64,000 nt of DNA from Osedax fenrisi (GCA_964019155.1 OZ025242.1:85684033-85748032), one strand, 5' to 3'; counted from the stretch's first letter, positions 35,824 to 53,300 are shown. Notes: a model not told the origin generated them from the letters alone. Translations and numbers: made by a program.

Positions 35824-36710
35824 GTAACTTACTATTAGTAAGTAACCTTACTAAAGTATGCAGTTCAATCTAAATCTAAGTTTGATATATTTTTACTGCT
35901 AATTTTTTTTGCATTTCAACCCACCCTTATTAACTATAGTTACAGATTTTATTTAACGTCGATCGTAATTTTCAGCATATTTACAAAATTTTATTGGCCA
36001 CCTATTTTTAATATATACATAAATTTATTTATTTAAATAAGACAAGCTGATAAATAATCTGGATATTACGATCATAGATATAGACTTATAAAATACTCTA
36101 ATAAATAAATATCTTTCATTATTAAAAAAAATAAATATCAAGTTATATCAGACTTGGTGATATATTTTGTTATAATATTTTTAAAATTCATTGATCTGTA
36201 AAATATCATTTAAATAAATTATTTGTTATAAAATTATTAAGTATTAAAATTAAAAAAATACATGATTTAAATATAATGAATTTATAGTATTCATATTTTA
36301 TAAAAAATATATATATATATATATATATATTTCATAAATAATATTGTAATTATTGATTATTAATAACCAGTTTTAATAAGGCTTATTATTGGATATCTGC
36401 TAACTAATTACTGAAATTGTAAATATTTCTTTATAATTCTCTGTTTTTTACATCAAAATATTTACTTCTCAATGATATATTTTCTCTTTTCAATAATTTC
36501 AAGTAAACAAGGAATTTTGTCATTCATAGTCTTCAAAATTGTAGTCCGTAATGTAATATGATACAATCACTAACATATATGTAGTCAAATAACGTTTCTG
36601 ATAATATTCGTAAGCAATGTTCTGTACTTGATGTTATATTATGCGCTTCGATATTGTGTGAAATAACATTTTAAAGTGATATTCATCTCTTTGCAGGATC
36701 ATAGTGCAAG

Positions 36711-39700
36711 ATGTCAACACCAGTAAATTCTGTGTTCACAGAAACTAATAAAACTATTAAAGGTAAATCGAGTATTGCACCACCACCACCTCCACCACCC
36801 CCTCCGCCACCCCCTCCCGAAGAGACCGCACCGGCTGTAGATTACTCATATGCACAGAATAGTGCTTATTATAATAGTGATGCCTATTACCAATATTACT
36901 ATGCTAACTATTATGCTCAGAATCCTTCTGTTGGTGGATATCCTGAATATAATGCCCAAAACGTAAACTATGCTGGGTACGCCCCTTATAACCAAGCCGA
37001 CCAAGCATCTCAATATCAAGCTTGCGACCCGAAATCTTCTAATTACTTTCAGCAATACCCGCCATTAATGACATCTTTAGCAGCGTCGAATACAACTCCA
37101 TCTGTAGTTAATGCCGCTCCGAAAACAGAATCACCTACTTTTACTACAAATATATCCAAAGTTTTACCACCAAATAATAATACTAAACCTAAAATATCTA
37201 AAACTCAAAATCAATTTGATATGAGTAAATTGATGACCAATAAAGCCACCCCTACGCACACCACTACGAATCCGTCTCCAGCTCAGAAAGAAAACGTTTC
37301 TGTTGTGCCCGTAGACTTTTCTGTTCCACCTCCCGGTTACGGATCATTTAAAGCAAATCAATATAACAACGATGCACCTACCGGATGGCAAAACCAGTAC
37401 AACTCTGTACCACCGCCAGTAAACAGGCCGCACAATAATCATATGTTTAATAGAAATACTAACCATAATAGTTCTATCAAATTCGATCTAGGAAAAAGAA
37501 ATAACAACGTTCTCGGAAAGAACCCCCTAGAGAATGAAAACAAACATTATAAAATCAACGACGCTAATCCGACTAATTTGAAGAAGGAGTCCCGCTGGGC
37601 TCCCGTCGTACATAAAGAATCCATGCAAAACGACAAGGAGGATCTTGAGAACGGAGCTATATGTTCGGGTTTGAAGAGATTCATGAAGCGATGTTTTGAG
37701 GCGAATAACGACAGTACAGAAGTGGAACGTGTTCTGAACGATCGTCTCGGACTCACAGTTCGCGAAGGTAATCAACTCAATATCGACTGGGATAACGAAC
37801 CTATTCCCGATATTCTACTGCACCTAGCTAGCAATAACAACTCGGCTAAAGATAACAAATACCCTCTCGGTCTAAATACGTTTAAAGAAGGTGTAAATAC
37901 GCATTCCTCCTTTAAACACAACAATCATAACTCTTTTAATCCACAAGCTTATCGTAGCTATAGGGATTCGAATAAAAATGAATCTAGAAATAATTATAAT
38001 AAAGATAGTACGAACGTCTATAAGAAAACTCCGTTATATAATGAGAATAATTCGTCTTACAAAACGACTTCTCCAAATGAACAAATTGCAAGTGTCCGCA
38101 AAGACTCTTCATCTTATGAAGATGCCAGATATTCATCCTATAAGTCTGCTCGATCTTCACGTAGAGATAGGTATGTTTAGTGTTATCATTCAATGTTGTC
38201 TCCTATTTATTAGTTTATTTAAACAGTTTATATCGAGAACAAAATCTTATAATAAAATAAATTTCATTATATATTCAAAAATATAGGTTTTATAACTCAC
38301 TATCACTAAGTAAAACAGTAATTTCATGATAAGATAATTTATATTTATAAGTATAATTTATATGACAAGTATTTCATTTTCTTTATGTGTTTATAGATAT
38401 ATATATATATGAGTATTTTACAAACTGATAATTTTTTAATATTTTTATTTCATAAAGGGGTTTCATACCAACTCAAACGCAATTATTAACTGTAATAATT
38501 AGAGGTTAAAGTTTAACTCTAATATTTAAATCCAATATTTAAAATAAAATAAATGCGTATCTGTAAAAGGAATTTCACACCAACTCTAACTCATTATTAA
38601 CTCTAATAAGTAGGTGTAAAACCCCTTTTACGAGATTTAAATAATATAGTTAAACTTTAACCTCTAATAATTAGAGTTAATAATTTCATTCGAGTTGTGT
38701 GAAACCCCTTATATATTGAAATAAATAGTATATTATTAAAATGATTAAAATGACATAAGAAAATTAATTTAAATAAAATTGTAGAGTTATTTAATATAAA
38801 TCAATAATTATTTAAAGTTTTTATTAATTCAATAATTAAGTCTTTTATGTTAATTATTTTTTTTCATCAAACTATATCTTATTTATAAAGTATACATTAT
38901 TTCCATTGAATTTAAAATGAGAAATATATTTATATAATATAGTTATTGTAATATATCTACATACTATAAATCCTATCTCATCTAATTTTCTATATTAACT
39001 AATTATATAATGAGATATAAATATATTATAATAGATTATATAACAAATTATATAAATAGATTATATAAAGATAAAAAAATTATATTTGTTTAAAAAGATA
39101 ATAATTCTCATCATGCAATTTTACATATTTGGTATATTATGTTATGTTCATTACTATTATATTGTAATCTATAACAACCTACATATATTATATAGGAATG
39201 TTAGAATTACATTAAATGCCGCATAGTCATCTTATTTAAATATTATTTCTATAGATATATTTCATAATTCTGTAAAAAAAAAAATTATATCCACAAATTA
39301 TTAAATATATTATCATTAAACATACAAATTAACTAACGTGTACATTATTCACGCACGAACAGTTTTGACAAGTCATCGCAGTCTAGTGAAGCAGAAGAGG
39401 AGCCTACCTACGGTAGCATGATGCCGAGGGGTAGAAACAAACAACCGATCAGTAAACGTAAGCAGAAACTACTCAGGAAGCAGAACAAGAAGAAGGCGAA
39501 GATGCAACTACTACAGAAGGCGGCCGATTACAAATCACGTAAACTGTTTGTATCCATTAGTGTTATAATCATAATCATAGTAATATTTAGTTATTAAACC
39601 ATGTGTGAGTGAGTGTGTGTGTGTATATATATATAATAAATACAATACGAATGGACCCCTCAAGAAGTCATAGACTTATACATGTTATACATAACTGTAA

Positions 39701-42700
39701 GATCCCAGGATAATACGGATAGTAACATTTGTTTTCTTGTGTTTCGATTCATCGTTTATTAAGTTCTCGATAAACACCGGAGAACTGCCTGGAGTCGATG
39801 TTTAATGTACGCTAAAGGTGATTACTTTTAATTATTACATTCTTGGCAATTAATTATAGGCTAAGTCAGACTTAGTAAGTCTAGATGAAATGAAATATAT
39901 ACAACATTTTTTTTTAGTTTTGACCAGGTGATATGCTAAACAAAATCAGTTAAAATAGGCAAGAAAATGTGGTGAGAGAAATATTTCCAATTTACTCTAC
40001 CAATTTACTATAGGCACATGACAGGCGACCTATATTTATTTTATTTTAATTTTAAATTCAAATATATTTATTATAATTATAGCTTTAATATATTAAATAT
40101 GATTTTACGAATCACTTTACCTGATTATTTTAAACCTATAAAAACTATATAACCTATTTATAAATATATCATTTATAAAATTACAAATCTTCATTGATAT
40201 ATAAAAATCACTATTTATACATAAATAAAGATAAATAGCTGAATTATAATATAGGTTGATAGATTTATCGATATATGGAATACAGCTTTACTGCAAATAT
40301 TGTAGTTATTTAAAATTGTGATCAAAAGTTTAAATAAAAAGTTATGATCAAAAATATTAGAAACATTTTATAATTTATTTATAATGCATATTTGACCACA
40401 ACTCATTCAATAATGTATATTTTTTAATGACATTACGAATATATCTTTAATATATATGTGTATAAAGTATATAAATATATATATTAGAAAAAAAATAATT
40501 ACCGATATAGGAAAAGTTGGGATTTTGTGTTCAATTTATCAAATTATCCAAAATAATGTAATTTATATTTTTAGAAAACTATTTAAATTCTATAATATAA
40601 GTTGTATTTTAGTTTTTACAAATTTATAAAATTTTAAAAGTTATAGTCAAAATAATATTTTACTAATTTAAAAAAAAAGGCTCAAATTTGTGTTCATAAT
40701 TTTTTTTTTCGTTAGCTAAAAATCTCAGATATGTTATTTTATTTCGAGAAAATATAACAAACATTTTTTTTTTACCATTCATGTTTTTGAGAATGTCTAA
40801 TATTATTTTTATTTTATCAAAATATATAGTAAAATGACAATAATTATGAAATTATTGGGAATTCAATTTTTATTACAAATTTGTCTTCTATCTAATCTAG
40901 ATATATAGTAATCCTTATAAATAGTATCAACAAAATATTATGTCTTTTAACATTAGGTTTAAAGCATTTTAAAGGAAAATTCTATAAATAGTATACATTT
41001 CCAGGAACATTTTAGGAAAAAATTATTAAAAATATTTTATATATGTTATCATTGATGAAATTACCTATTATCTTGGATGTTAAAATTGTGTGTTAAAAAA
41101 ATGTTAAGTTGATCAAAATTCAATTTTAGTATTTTGTTTATTTCCTTTATTAAATATTGTACGTTCCCATGTTAAACTTTGATGGATTTCCGCTGCCCTC
41201 ATGGTCATCCAAAATGTCTGAAATTGTGTTTGACTAGTTATTATACTATAATTTATTTATTTTCATCGCCCAAGCTTAATCCATCGCCAACAAGTCAAGT
41301 AATCACCCTTAATGTACCCCTTACCGTCGTTAGCATGAAGTATTCGCTTGATTTCGGACCTGACAATGACGAGAAACTAAAGTCTAGAAGCGCTCGATTT
41401 CAGTCTCAACTCGAAACTCCGTATAAATCTAAACCTATAGAGATTAATCGTCTCAATTACGTAAGTTGATCTCGACCTCTACATAACCTCTACATTATGT
41501 ATGTGTAAACCCGCTTATCGTACCTATATAGAATACAGACCTCACAGAATTGGATTGGGATGAAATGACTGTAATTGGCACCTCTCAAGACCTGGAGAAG
41601 AAATACCTACGCCTCACTAAGGTTACCTATCATTCGTATAGACTGAATCACTTACTGTGATATTGTCTATTACAGAGACCTGAAGCCAACACTATCCGCC
41701 CGCTGAATATTCTCAAGAAGTCACTGGAACTCGTCAAAGAAAAGTGGGCCGAAAATCACGATTATCACTACACCTGTGAACAGATGAAATCGATTAGACA
41801 AGATTTGACCGTTAGTATACAGAAGTGATTGACCCCTGATTGACCCTGGTAATCAGGGTTCCATTATTTTTGGTAAAAACCTGTTTTTACAGGGCAAAAA
41901 TGGCAAAAAGTGTCAAAAACCTCTACCATGTTAATGTAAAAACTGGGAAAAACCTAATACTTATAAAATATAATACCTTTAAAAAAAATGTTATATTGAA
42001 ATTTAAAGTAATATTTTATCACTCTGCTTTAATTATGCCATTTATAGTCAATTTATTTAAAAAAATCCATACTGGATTTTGAGGTCTTATACTCTTATTC
42101 ATATTGTAAAATTAACAAGTTGATGTAATTGGATATATTTTATAAATGAAATAAAATCAATCTGTGCTATATATTAGTTATACAGTATTGTAAAAAAAAT
42201 GTTAACTATATTTAATTTCATATATATAAAAAATAAATATTCTATTCAATATTTATATATATATATATATAATTAACAATATCTATAGATATATATTTAA
42301 TTAAATATCATGATATAAAATCTTTTAATTATGATTTTAATGTAGTATTGTTTAACCGTATAATTGTATATTATTTATTACATATAAAATCTATAAATAA
42401 TATATAATTATAAATTATATAGACAATAGTAGGTTTAATATAATATAGTTAATATTATATTTAATTATATAGACAACTAGATTTTTACCATGGCAAAAAC
42501 CTGTTTTTACTGGACAGATTTTTACCATAGGCGGTAATAACCTATGGAACACTGCTAATAATACCATACACCCCCTAATTCAGATTCAGTGTATCAGAAA
42601 TGAATTCACTGTCAAAGTTTATGAAACGCATGCAAGATTTGCTCTAGAAAAGGTTTCTCAAAATATATATTTCATTTAAATATAAATATTTAGATAAATT

Positions 42701-45700
42701 CATTATATTATGTTATCTTGTTCCGAAATATGACAATACTTGCAGACATATTATTTATTATAATAATTCAATTTAATATTTACTTATCATAACTATAGTA
42801 TATTCATATAACAACATCATATATCATTTTTCATTATATTTGTTGGCAATTTAATTATTTATTAATATATAAAATATAGTTATTTTAGATATAAAATATA
42901 ATTTCATTTTAGTATTTTACACTTATTAATGTACATTTCATTAGACCAACATGATTATAACGCTATACTCTTAACACTATTTTAAATTATAGACAGACCA
43001 TCAAGAATTTAATCAGTGTCAAACTCAGCTGAAAGCTCTCTACAAAGATAACAAGTCATCGAATAAATGCGAATTCACCGCATACGAAATTGTATACAAT
43101 ATTTTTGTTAACAATACATTAGGTACACAATATTTATATTAATTATTACATTATTTATTAGTATACTAATAATTAGTGCCACTCTTTCATTTCATCAAAT
43201 AGAAATTAGTACATAATAAGTAAAATTAGATCTATACAAGTCATTATAATTTCTTTATTTCATATTATTATCTATTATTATATACTCTAATATGTTAATA
43301 ATTTAATGATTTAATATATCAATCACCTTAAATTATAATTTGTTATATTTATAATTATATACAATATTTTGTATCCACGTGTATCCATATATACATATTC
43401 TTTTCAACAATAATTATTCAATAACGTATAAAGCATTCTGGTATTCTGGTTATCGCAATCGCATTCCATCGGTAACCAATAACTACATTCGCAGAATTAT
43501 CTTCTATTCTCGGTCGTATCAGTAAGAAAGATCGCGACGACGACAACATTAAATACGCGATGAAGCTGCGCTCGGCCTGGACTCTGGACAACTTCTACGC
43601 GTTCTTTGAACTCTACAAAGATCCTCCCGCCATGACGGGCTTTTTAATCGACTGGTTCTCCGATAGACTACGTTCTTCCGCGATGAATCACATTCTGAAA
43701 GCGTTTGTATCACCCCCGAACCCCGCCCCACTACTACTACTACCATTATATATAAGTATTTAGTTACGCCCCCGAGTAGGTAACTTATTCAGTCGAGCGT
43801 TATAATACAAATGGTTTTACTCGGATCAATTCTGCGTAATAATAATTAAAATAACATGAAGATTTTTGAATTTTCAATCATTTACTCAATAACCTGAATT
43901 TGGAAACTATTTAAATGTTATACTCTCGATTATATATTTGTGCAAATGATACAATCTATTAATCGTTTAGTAATCAATACTATTAATACTAATTAAAATA
44001 GTGATAATTAATATAATAATATAATAGTAATAATAATTATATTATTTTTTACAGGTTCATTTTTAATGTATTAAAATAGTTAACATATAGTTAACATTAG
44101 TATATAATTGAAATGAGTTGACATTATTAAGAGATTTAGTCATCTATTACCTGTTTAATATCCATTCTTTCTGTGAGTATTAGATATTGTTATAAATATT
44201 ATAAAAAAAATTTACATTCTAGGTTTACAAGAAAAATGTATATATTTTATTTAAATATAACTATCTTTTATCTATCTTTAGTTAATCGTTTTAGTTTACG
44301 TCTGTTCTAGGCAGGGTTGTTCGGTTTTTTGATGGTTTTTTTGGTTTTTTTAAAAATTGTATGGAAAATTATTGATAAATATATTTGTATCAGAATTAAT
44401 AATAATTATATATTATGTATATTATATAAATTATACAATATTAATTTCAAAAAATATAATAATATTAATAACAATTTACTTCAAAAAAATAAAATTATTG
44501 ATAAATATATTAATTTCAATACTATATTATCATTGAATATTAGTTTCAATGTTATTAATAATATAGACTATATTATATAAAGTATACCATATATAATATC
44601 AAATAATATAAGAAAATAACAATTTACTAACAAAAACAATATTATTAATTATAGTTTATATGATATATATCATATCTTCACAAATAAACAAAATTAGTGT
44701 ATATAAAGTTGATGTCATAAACTAACATGACAAATGAAAATGTAGTATATATTATAAATTATATATAAATTAGTTGTTAGTATTTTTTTTAATTATCTAA
44801 GATAGGGTTGTTGGTTTTTATAGTTTTAAAAAAAACTACAACAAAAAAAATCAACAACCGTATTACATATACTATTAATAATAGTATAGAATATGTATAT
44901 TATATAAATGTATTCATTTAATAAAAAATCCTGGCTGAAAGAAAAATATAATTTGGATAGAATTTATTGAATCCTTGTATAAATTATACTATAATACTTT
45001 TTAATATTATTTAAGTAATAAGTATTTATTACAAATAATATTAGATATAACAATTTTTTTATAAAAATTATTTATTAAATAAAAAACCAATATTCTTTAC
45101 ACGAAAATCAAAAAAACCGTAAAAAAAACATACAACTCTGTTTCTAGGTTATATTTTTCAAATGTATTTTTAAAAGATATAGATACATTTTATAAAGCAC
45201 CACATTCATTTTCGTCCATATTGTATTAATGTAACAATAACGTAATGTCTATGTAATATATGAAAAAATTAATATCCTTTTTATATTAATATTGGTCAAT
45301 GGAATTTAAGGAATTCTACCTCGGAAAAAATATGGGCTGAATTTCCCGGTGTAATTATTATGTGAAACCCCTTAATAATTACATTTGGTAATCATTGAAT
45401 TTTATTAATATTTACAATTTAATAAATATCATTAAATTAGAATTTAATCATAAAAATTAGGTTCACATTTATTGGAAACCAAAACAAACTTGTTTAAATT
45501 ATATTATTTTTGCGATTTTTCAATAATATAGGTAGTCTAATAGTTTAGAAGGATTAATTAAAGAAAAACATTAGAAAAATTATATATAAATGAAATTTAC
45601 AAATAAAATTCATAATTTTGTTAATATTTAATTTATGAAATATTATTAATTACATTCAAAATAATCATTTAAAATATAAATAAATTAAAAAGTGTTTGGA

Positions 45701-47320
45701 GAGAAAAAATTTGTTGGCTCTATGAATAGCTCACATTTGTGAAAATTATGTTTTTAATAATACATATGATAAAATGTATATATACTATTTAAAATGTATA
45801 ATATATTATTAATTTTGTACTAAAAATCTATGTATTACCACATTTGTTTATTTTTAAATAACATTTTTTATATTTTTTATATTAAAATTATTAAATAAGG
45901 GTGTAGATATCAATGTAAAACTATGTACTACTACTACTAGTATTAGTGTGGTAATCATTATTGTGTTATTTTATTTCAGAAACTAACACATTCTTGTTAT
46001 TAATTATTTTATAATTTATGTTTAAATTTATAAATTAAAATTAAATTAAATAGAAAAACTTTTCAATATATATAATCATATACAATTTTTATATTCAATT
46101 AAATTAAACTTCAATTATTGTAATTTGAATTAATATAATGTATTATATATATATTATATATTATATATATATGAATTAAAAGAATATTATAAAGAAAATT
46201 TCATTAATCTACCCTTTTTAAATATTTGCATGCAGCCATATAGTTACAGGTCATTCTTTTCGTTATCTTTATCTTTATTAAGGTTACAAAACTTTCTTTA
46301 TAAGCTCATTATATATCATTTCTCCTCTAAATAATACATTTTATATCAGTTCTCCTACAAATAATACATTTTATATATTTGAATAATTATGAAATGGATA
46401 TCCATTGTTTATTAGTCATTTCCTCAGTTTGAACTTATTTTCATAGAATATTTTATTTGTTATACATTATATTTTTTAATATGAATAGTATTTAATAAAA
46501 GAGTCATCGTTGCTAATCTATATTATGTACTACTATTACTACTACTAATTCAATACAAATAACATTATCCCTTATAATTGTATTAAATAACAATAATATC
46601 ATTAGAAAATTCCAGAAATTTAATTTATATAAATATTGAATTTAAAGAAATATTAATAAAATAATATTAATTACATAATATACATTGGACCATGTATAAA
46701 TGTTAACTCGTTAATGTAATCAATCCTTTTCTTCCCTGTTTCTATTTTATCATGTAACCCATCTCATTTTCCATGCAAACAATCTTCATTTTGTATTCAT
46801 TTATTTTACAAAACTTATCCATTATTCATGCATAAAATATCTCTTGTAATTATTATTCATTTATTTTAATAACATTTTATATAAAATAGAAAGTAATGTT
46901 TAGAAAATATTATTAAAATACTATTATTTAGTTTATAGAAAATATTTTCAAATTAAAATGTGTAATAATATCCCTTATATTATATGTGTACACACACTAT
47001 GTCAGAAGCTTAATAATGATCATGATCATGAACAATGAAATTATATTATTTTAAGACAAAAATCTAATATAAAATATTCTAATTATATACTTTTTTTAAT
47101 CAACTACAATGACATATTTTTAAGCAAGTTTATAATATAATGTACTATACAACTATATATTCAAGAATATTAAATACTTATTATTAATATTAAATAATTA
47201 TATTTTCATTTATATATATATATATATATATTATTTTTGTTTATTTAGTACAATTATTTATATGTATAATATATGCAATTAAAATAATTAATTAATAATT
47301 AGTCTATTTATGGATATATA

Positions 47321-47379
<59 letters not shown>

Positions 47380-50296
47380 CTATTTTAAATAGTCATTTAT
47401 ATAATATCTTTATATTATTGGTATAGTATTTAGTATGTTTGTATCAACGAAATTAATATAGAAATATAATTAAGATATCATATATATATTAGATATATAA
47501 ATGTACTTTAGATAATATTAAGGACAGGAAAATTGCTAGATATCTTGGAAATTGTAACTTTTTGTACTCTGAAATAGATATTTTCCAGTGGTATATTTAA
47601 TTATATTTCAATGATTTAAGAGATATTATAAATATATTTATTTGTAAAATAAAATACATTTATTATTTGTATTTTTTTATTCGGTTTTTATTGAAAAAAA
47701 GTCTATATTATTTATGTCTATATAATATAATGTATATTATGTTATATTATGATTTTAATATAATCATATTAAAATCAATATTATTAAATTAATATTAGTT
47801 GTTACATTGATTTGTATATCATATTCAAATATATACTTCTGGACCATGATGAAATCATGGTATAATCATTCATAGAATACAAATTTCACAAAATATTAGC
47901 ATTAGCAGATATCCTGTCCTTGATAATAAATATAAATATATAAATACTTTTAAATAATAATTAAATCCTTATAGAGAGAAAAATATAAAATAAAATAATA
48001 TTATATATACTAAAATATTACCTGATTATATTAAATGAAACCCACAATAATAATGGTAAACTCACAACAAAAATACTGGTACTGAAAAGTATAATATACC
48101 ATGTAATGATATTACATTACACTTTTCAGTGCATCTATATTCCAATAACTATAATAACCAATGGTAGATATCGTAGATATTGTTAAACAAATACATAGAT
48201 TTTATATCCGATATATAGTTTACAAAATTTAAAGTATAACACATATATATATATATCATAACAAATGTTGGTATTTATTACACTAATATACAATTCTTTT
48301 TAAAGGTTTAAATGTATATGTTTCATCAAGGAAAACACGCCCGCTTCCTATTTACCGCAGCGATGAGTGATGTAAATATGACATTCTGTATATTGTACGA
48401 TTGCTTACAAGACCTCAAGTATATGATTTGTAAATATTGAAAAAATTGTAAGAAATTTACTTCCATTAAATATAATATTATAGAATATTATGATAAATCC
48501 TAAATTTATGTTGATAAATTATATAAATAAGTCATATGTTTATATGATAATCGCTCAACCGTAACATGTTTCTAACCACAACTCAATATATATTTACATG
48601 AAAACCATATTGTAATTGTTATTTGTCTGATATGTGTATAGAAAATATTTATTTTGGATTGTTTGAATATAATTATATTATTTATTATTTTAATAATTAC
48701 ACGATTACACCAATATTTTGTTGTGTTTCTAATATTTAATTTAGGTTATATATTTAATTTACAATATATAGAAAACATATATTTTATTTATTAATATATG
48801 TTAAATAAATTATAAATAGTATTGAATAAAATATAGATATTTATTCAAACAATCCAAATAACACATTGTACTAATTGTGGAGCTTTGGTTTCAAATAATA
48901 ATTGATACTCCTTTAACCTGATTCAAAATATTTGTTGATACTACTACTTGTATTGAGTAGGCAAAAATACATATATATTTCCTTCAGAAAATCTTTAATA
49001 TCTTAAAACTCATTCAATATAAATATTTTTTAAAATAGCCTATATTAATTTATATATTCCCATGAACCCATTTAATAAATGTGTAATAATATTAATTACA
49101 TGAACATTCTACATCTAACACTTTAACATCGAGTTTTGTATTCGACAATATGAATAATAGATGAAAATTCATTAAAATTTAATTCATATGTACCAGGGAT
49201 CGGGCCAAATAGAATTATCTTATTATAAATACTTTTTCACAGTGATTGAATTTAAAAAAAATGTACTTTATCAAATAAAAAATATGAATACAGATATTAA
49301 TCCGGTATTAAATAGTTTTGAATGATTGAATTATGGATGAATAGCTAAGTAAATTGGTACTACTTTTAATAATACAATTATTTATAGTAATAACATTATT
49401 AATACGCCTATCAAAGATTTTGCGAAGCAAAGATATAACACTCCCTATGCATACAATGTAATTTAGTAATATACCCAACCGCTGCTAGCAGTAGTATCGA
49501 AATCACTGAAATAGATTTAGGTTCGGCTCTGTTTGCATGCAACAATGTTTTCATTGCTCTATTAAATTACATGCAATATAAATTAGCTTTTACTCACTAA
49601 ATATATACTTATAGCATTTAAAACATACATATCATATTTGTTTGTTATATATTAGTAATGAACACTTAGTTTTCATCATATAAATATTAATTTAAAACAT
49701 AGTATTTAACATTTTAAAAGTGTATAGTTAAATACGAATTTACATTATAAACAACGCATAGTTCCTAAAAGTAACCCGCTATAGGTGGCACCAGGGTATT
49801 TCGTATACAAATTCGAATTACACGATTTCGCGTAAGTGTTATATCTTTCCTTCGGACAATCTTTGCGCCTATACAGTTAGATACACAGTAGTTATACTAT
49901 TTTAAATAGGAAGTAAATATCAATATAATTTATTTTATTTAAAAAAATGCACTATTTAAAAAATTCTAAAGATATATAAAATATTATAAAACACATGTGT
50001 TAATACATACATAATGTACATGATAGTATACTCGGATTGAATGATTTACCATAAGGTATTATATTATTTAAAATACAGTTTACCAAAATAAATCTGGCAT
50101 ATTACAAAATTATTTATAAAATATGTGTTATATTTAATTAAAATTAAATAGTTTTATATGGAGTGTATTTTATACTCTATTTGATGAAGCACAACAATCA
50201 AATATAAATTCATCTCTGATTAATCATACAAAACAAATAAAAACTAAATCAATGTATTTTAATAAAAATATATATTGACCCCATCCCTGATATCTA

Positions 50297-50336
<40 letters not shown>

Positions 50337-53300
50337 TTTTATGTTTGAATTTAAATTAACTTGTATAAATGTAATAAAATAGATACTGTGTATATAAATA
50401 TAGAAATGATAGCAATTAAAGCTGGCCCACAAATAGTGTAAAGCAAAGTTGTTGAAATGAGAATATATATTTTATTTAATAAAAGTTATAATTTATTCAA
50501 AAGATAAAATCTTTAGGAAATATATATGTTTATATTATGTTCTATACAGTATATAATAATAAAATATTGATATCAAATTAAATTATTGAGATAATCAATA
50601 ATGAATTTATCTAAACAATTGATAAATGTCTATGTAAAAATCCATTGAAGGAAAAAATTATATATATATATGTGAGATATTGAGTTGATGGGCTTGGCTT
50701 TATTAACTGTTTTGTAACTATATATTATTAGATTTCTGTATCTAAAATATAAATGTTATTATATATTAATAGTAGTGATAGTAAAGTTATTACCTTCCGA
50801 TATAATATTAAATTAATGCTTTTTATATTTTCAGTAGTTCAGTTTATAAAACCTATTTCATAAAATTATGAAAGTTTAAACCAATGATAGGTTGTGATTT
50901 TAGTAGCAAGAAAGTTGGTAACCAGTACAGGTAGACAATCAGTTGACACATTTCGTATATGACCACATTTCTATGCTACAAACATCACACCCTTGCACCC
51001 TAGTCTAATACAATGTTTATATACACTTTTATAATTTACATACAGAAATCCAATAATATAAGTATAAAACATATTGATAAATCATAGATATCATAAAATA
51101 CATTACCTTACTAAATATAATACGTGACATTGAGAATACATTATTATTTATTATAAACTAATCATATATTTTGTGATTTGTTAGTAAAATTTATTATAAT
51201 TATCTATTAAATCAATATAATTAATAATTAAATGAACGTTAGTAAAAACATAATATATTAAAAACACATTAAACATAATAATTTCTATTACCTCACATAA
51301 TTATAATATTTTTATAATTGTTTCTAATGTCATGTATTATATTTTAGTTATTATCTAGTCACAATTATCATCTATTGGTATATCTTCATTCTTCAAATAT
51401 TCAATATTAATAACTCGTATATATATATAATTACAAATTTTACATTTTGAACAACTGAACAATATACTTTAAAATAAAATTAATTATTTATATTATCTAT
51501 TTGTAGAATGAATTTATACATTGATGTGTAATAACAGCTTTTTGATATAGATAATAAAGTAATTACATATCTTATTATGTGTTCACTATTAAAGCACTGC
51601 AAAAACCATATTATATTTATTGTAATATATATATATATATATATATATTTCATGCATGAGTATATAACAGACTTGTGTTGGGTTATGATGGATTTTTTAT
51701 GTATCTAGTGGCCTAATAACCTATATACACTAGTGACACTTGGAATTATATAGTCATATATATATATATAATCACTTATTTTATTTGTAAGTATTATGTA
51801 GTGTATTTATATATTTTATTGATAGCGAATCTATTTGAAATTAAAATAGCGACATTTTTGTATAATTATTATTATAAATTAAACCTTAATTAAATTTAAA
51901 TATATAATTGCGAGGCTTTACATATCTTACATATAGATGAAAGTATAAAGATCTACTTACTTGCCAATATAATAGTTATGCTAATTTGAAAATAAGTTCT
52001 AAGTTGCAACACAAATCGTGTAATATGTTGCTAATGTTTTAAAGCAAAATATGTACACATTGTGAACCACATTGACCTGCAACATTGTAAGCTGTAGTTC
52101 TATGTGTACAGCCGCTAATCTTTAATGTATTCTATTATAATTCCCAACCGTTGAGATATTTTATAAAATTCTACGTTGAAATGAATATAAGTATCTATAA
52201 TTTATAATCATTTCTTACTCATTAATCTCACCCTAAAATAATGCGCTTGTTCATGAAAACATCACATCTATTAGTGCATAACACTCATTGCTAAAATGGT
52301 GTATCAGCGACACGATATCATTATGAGTTCCGCACACCTTTCTTTCAGTCGTCTTCTTCCACTAATATCGTACTTCTATTTGTAGTTATGATATCTATAC
52401 CTAGACAGTAATAGACTGTGGAACTATTACCGGCAGTAACGAACGAATGAGTGGTGACTCATTGCGTTTAGGAATGCGGCACCTCACTCAGAAACAACAA
52501 CAACAACAACAACACCAGCAGCAGTAACAACAACAACAGTTACTACTATAAGATCTACAGTTTGCCCTTTCATTTTGAAAAATCAGGTTATATTATAATA
52601 TGATGAACAGAAGGTTGTTGTGTAGGCGTTAGTATACTACACTAACTTTCACGTCGCCGGAGATTTCTATTGAGGATTCATTAAAGACAAAGATTTCATT
52701 ATTGAAGACAAGATTATTAACGGAAGATAGAAGATATAAATTTAAGAAATTTATATGTAAATTTAGTATATCTATATATATGCATACATATACCAATATA
52801 ATTATATATTTATAAACTTTTAAATGCATAATAACAATGCTATTCTTTTAATCAATTAGTATATAATACATTTCACAATACATTGCATAATATGAACGTT
52901 ATCATATTTGCATTGGTTTATCCTTATGAAATTGAATTGTCCAACACAATATTTAAATAATTGTTATTCTAATTTATCTATCATCATAATTATATTTATA
53001 TATTATATCTAATTATATTATTATCTGCTGCTATTTTTGTTTATTTATTGTTTTGTATTCGACTAATACACATATATACACGAATATATATATATATATA
53101 TATTTATATATTGATATATTAATGAAATTTGAACTAGGGGTTGAGATATTGACATATTAAGATATTACATTCTATTAGTTTCAGAATGGTATACGTTTTA
53201 CTCATTTTAACTAACTAAATTAGGTGATATAAAGGTTAAGTAACTAATTCAAATTCTATTTATTTCCTACCCAATTATTAATATAATTATAATAATTTTT

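Larger units (their letters stand above)
33186..36696. promoter_or_regulatory. Divergent intergenic region between PRKAR1 and LENG8
   Basis: Separates the PRKAR1 start codon from the LENG8 coding exon, with the genes pointing away from each other. Both promoters should lie here or in unseen 5' exons. AT-rich, no CpG island, with inverted-repeat elements and (TA)n tracts. The acceptor-like ctttgcag at 36689-36696 before the LENG8 ATG suggests that LENG8 has an untranslated first exon in this region, not located. Confidence 0.5.

Noticed and set aside
36846..37775. Minus-strand frames opposite LENG8 exon 1
   Set aside because: Shadows of the Tyr/Asn-rich LENG8 coding sequence.
41179..41274. 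Upstream part of the open frame before LENG8 exon 3 as coding
   Set aside because: A pyrimidine-rich acceptor at 41274 gives the phase needed from the preceding exon; sequence before it looks like intron.
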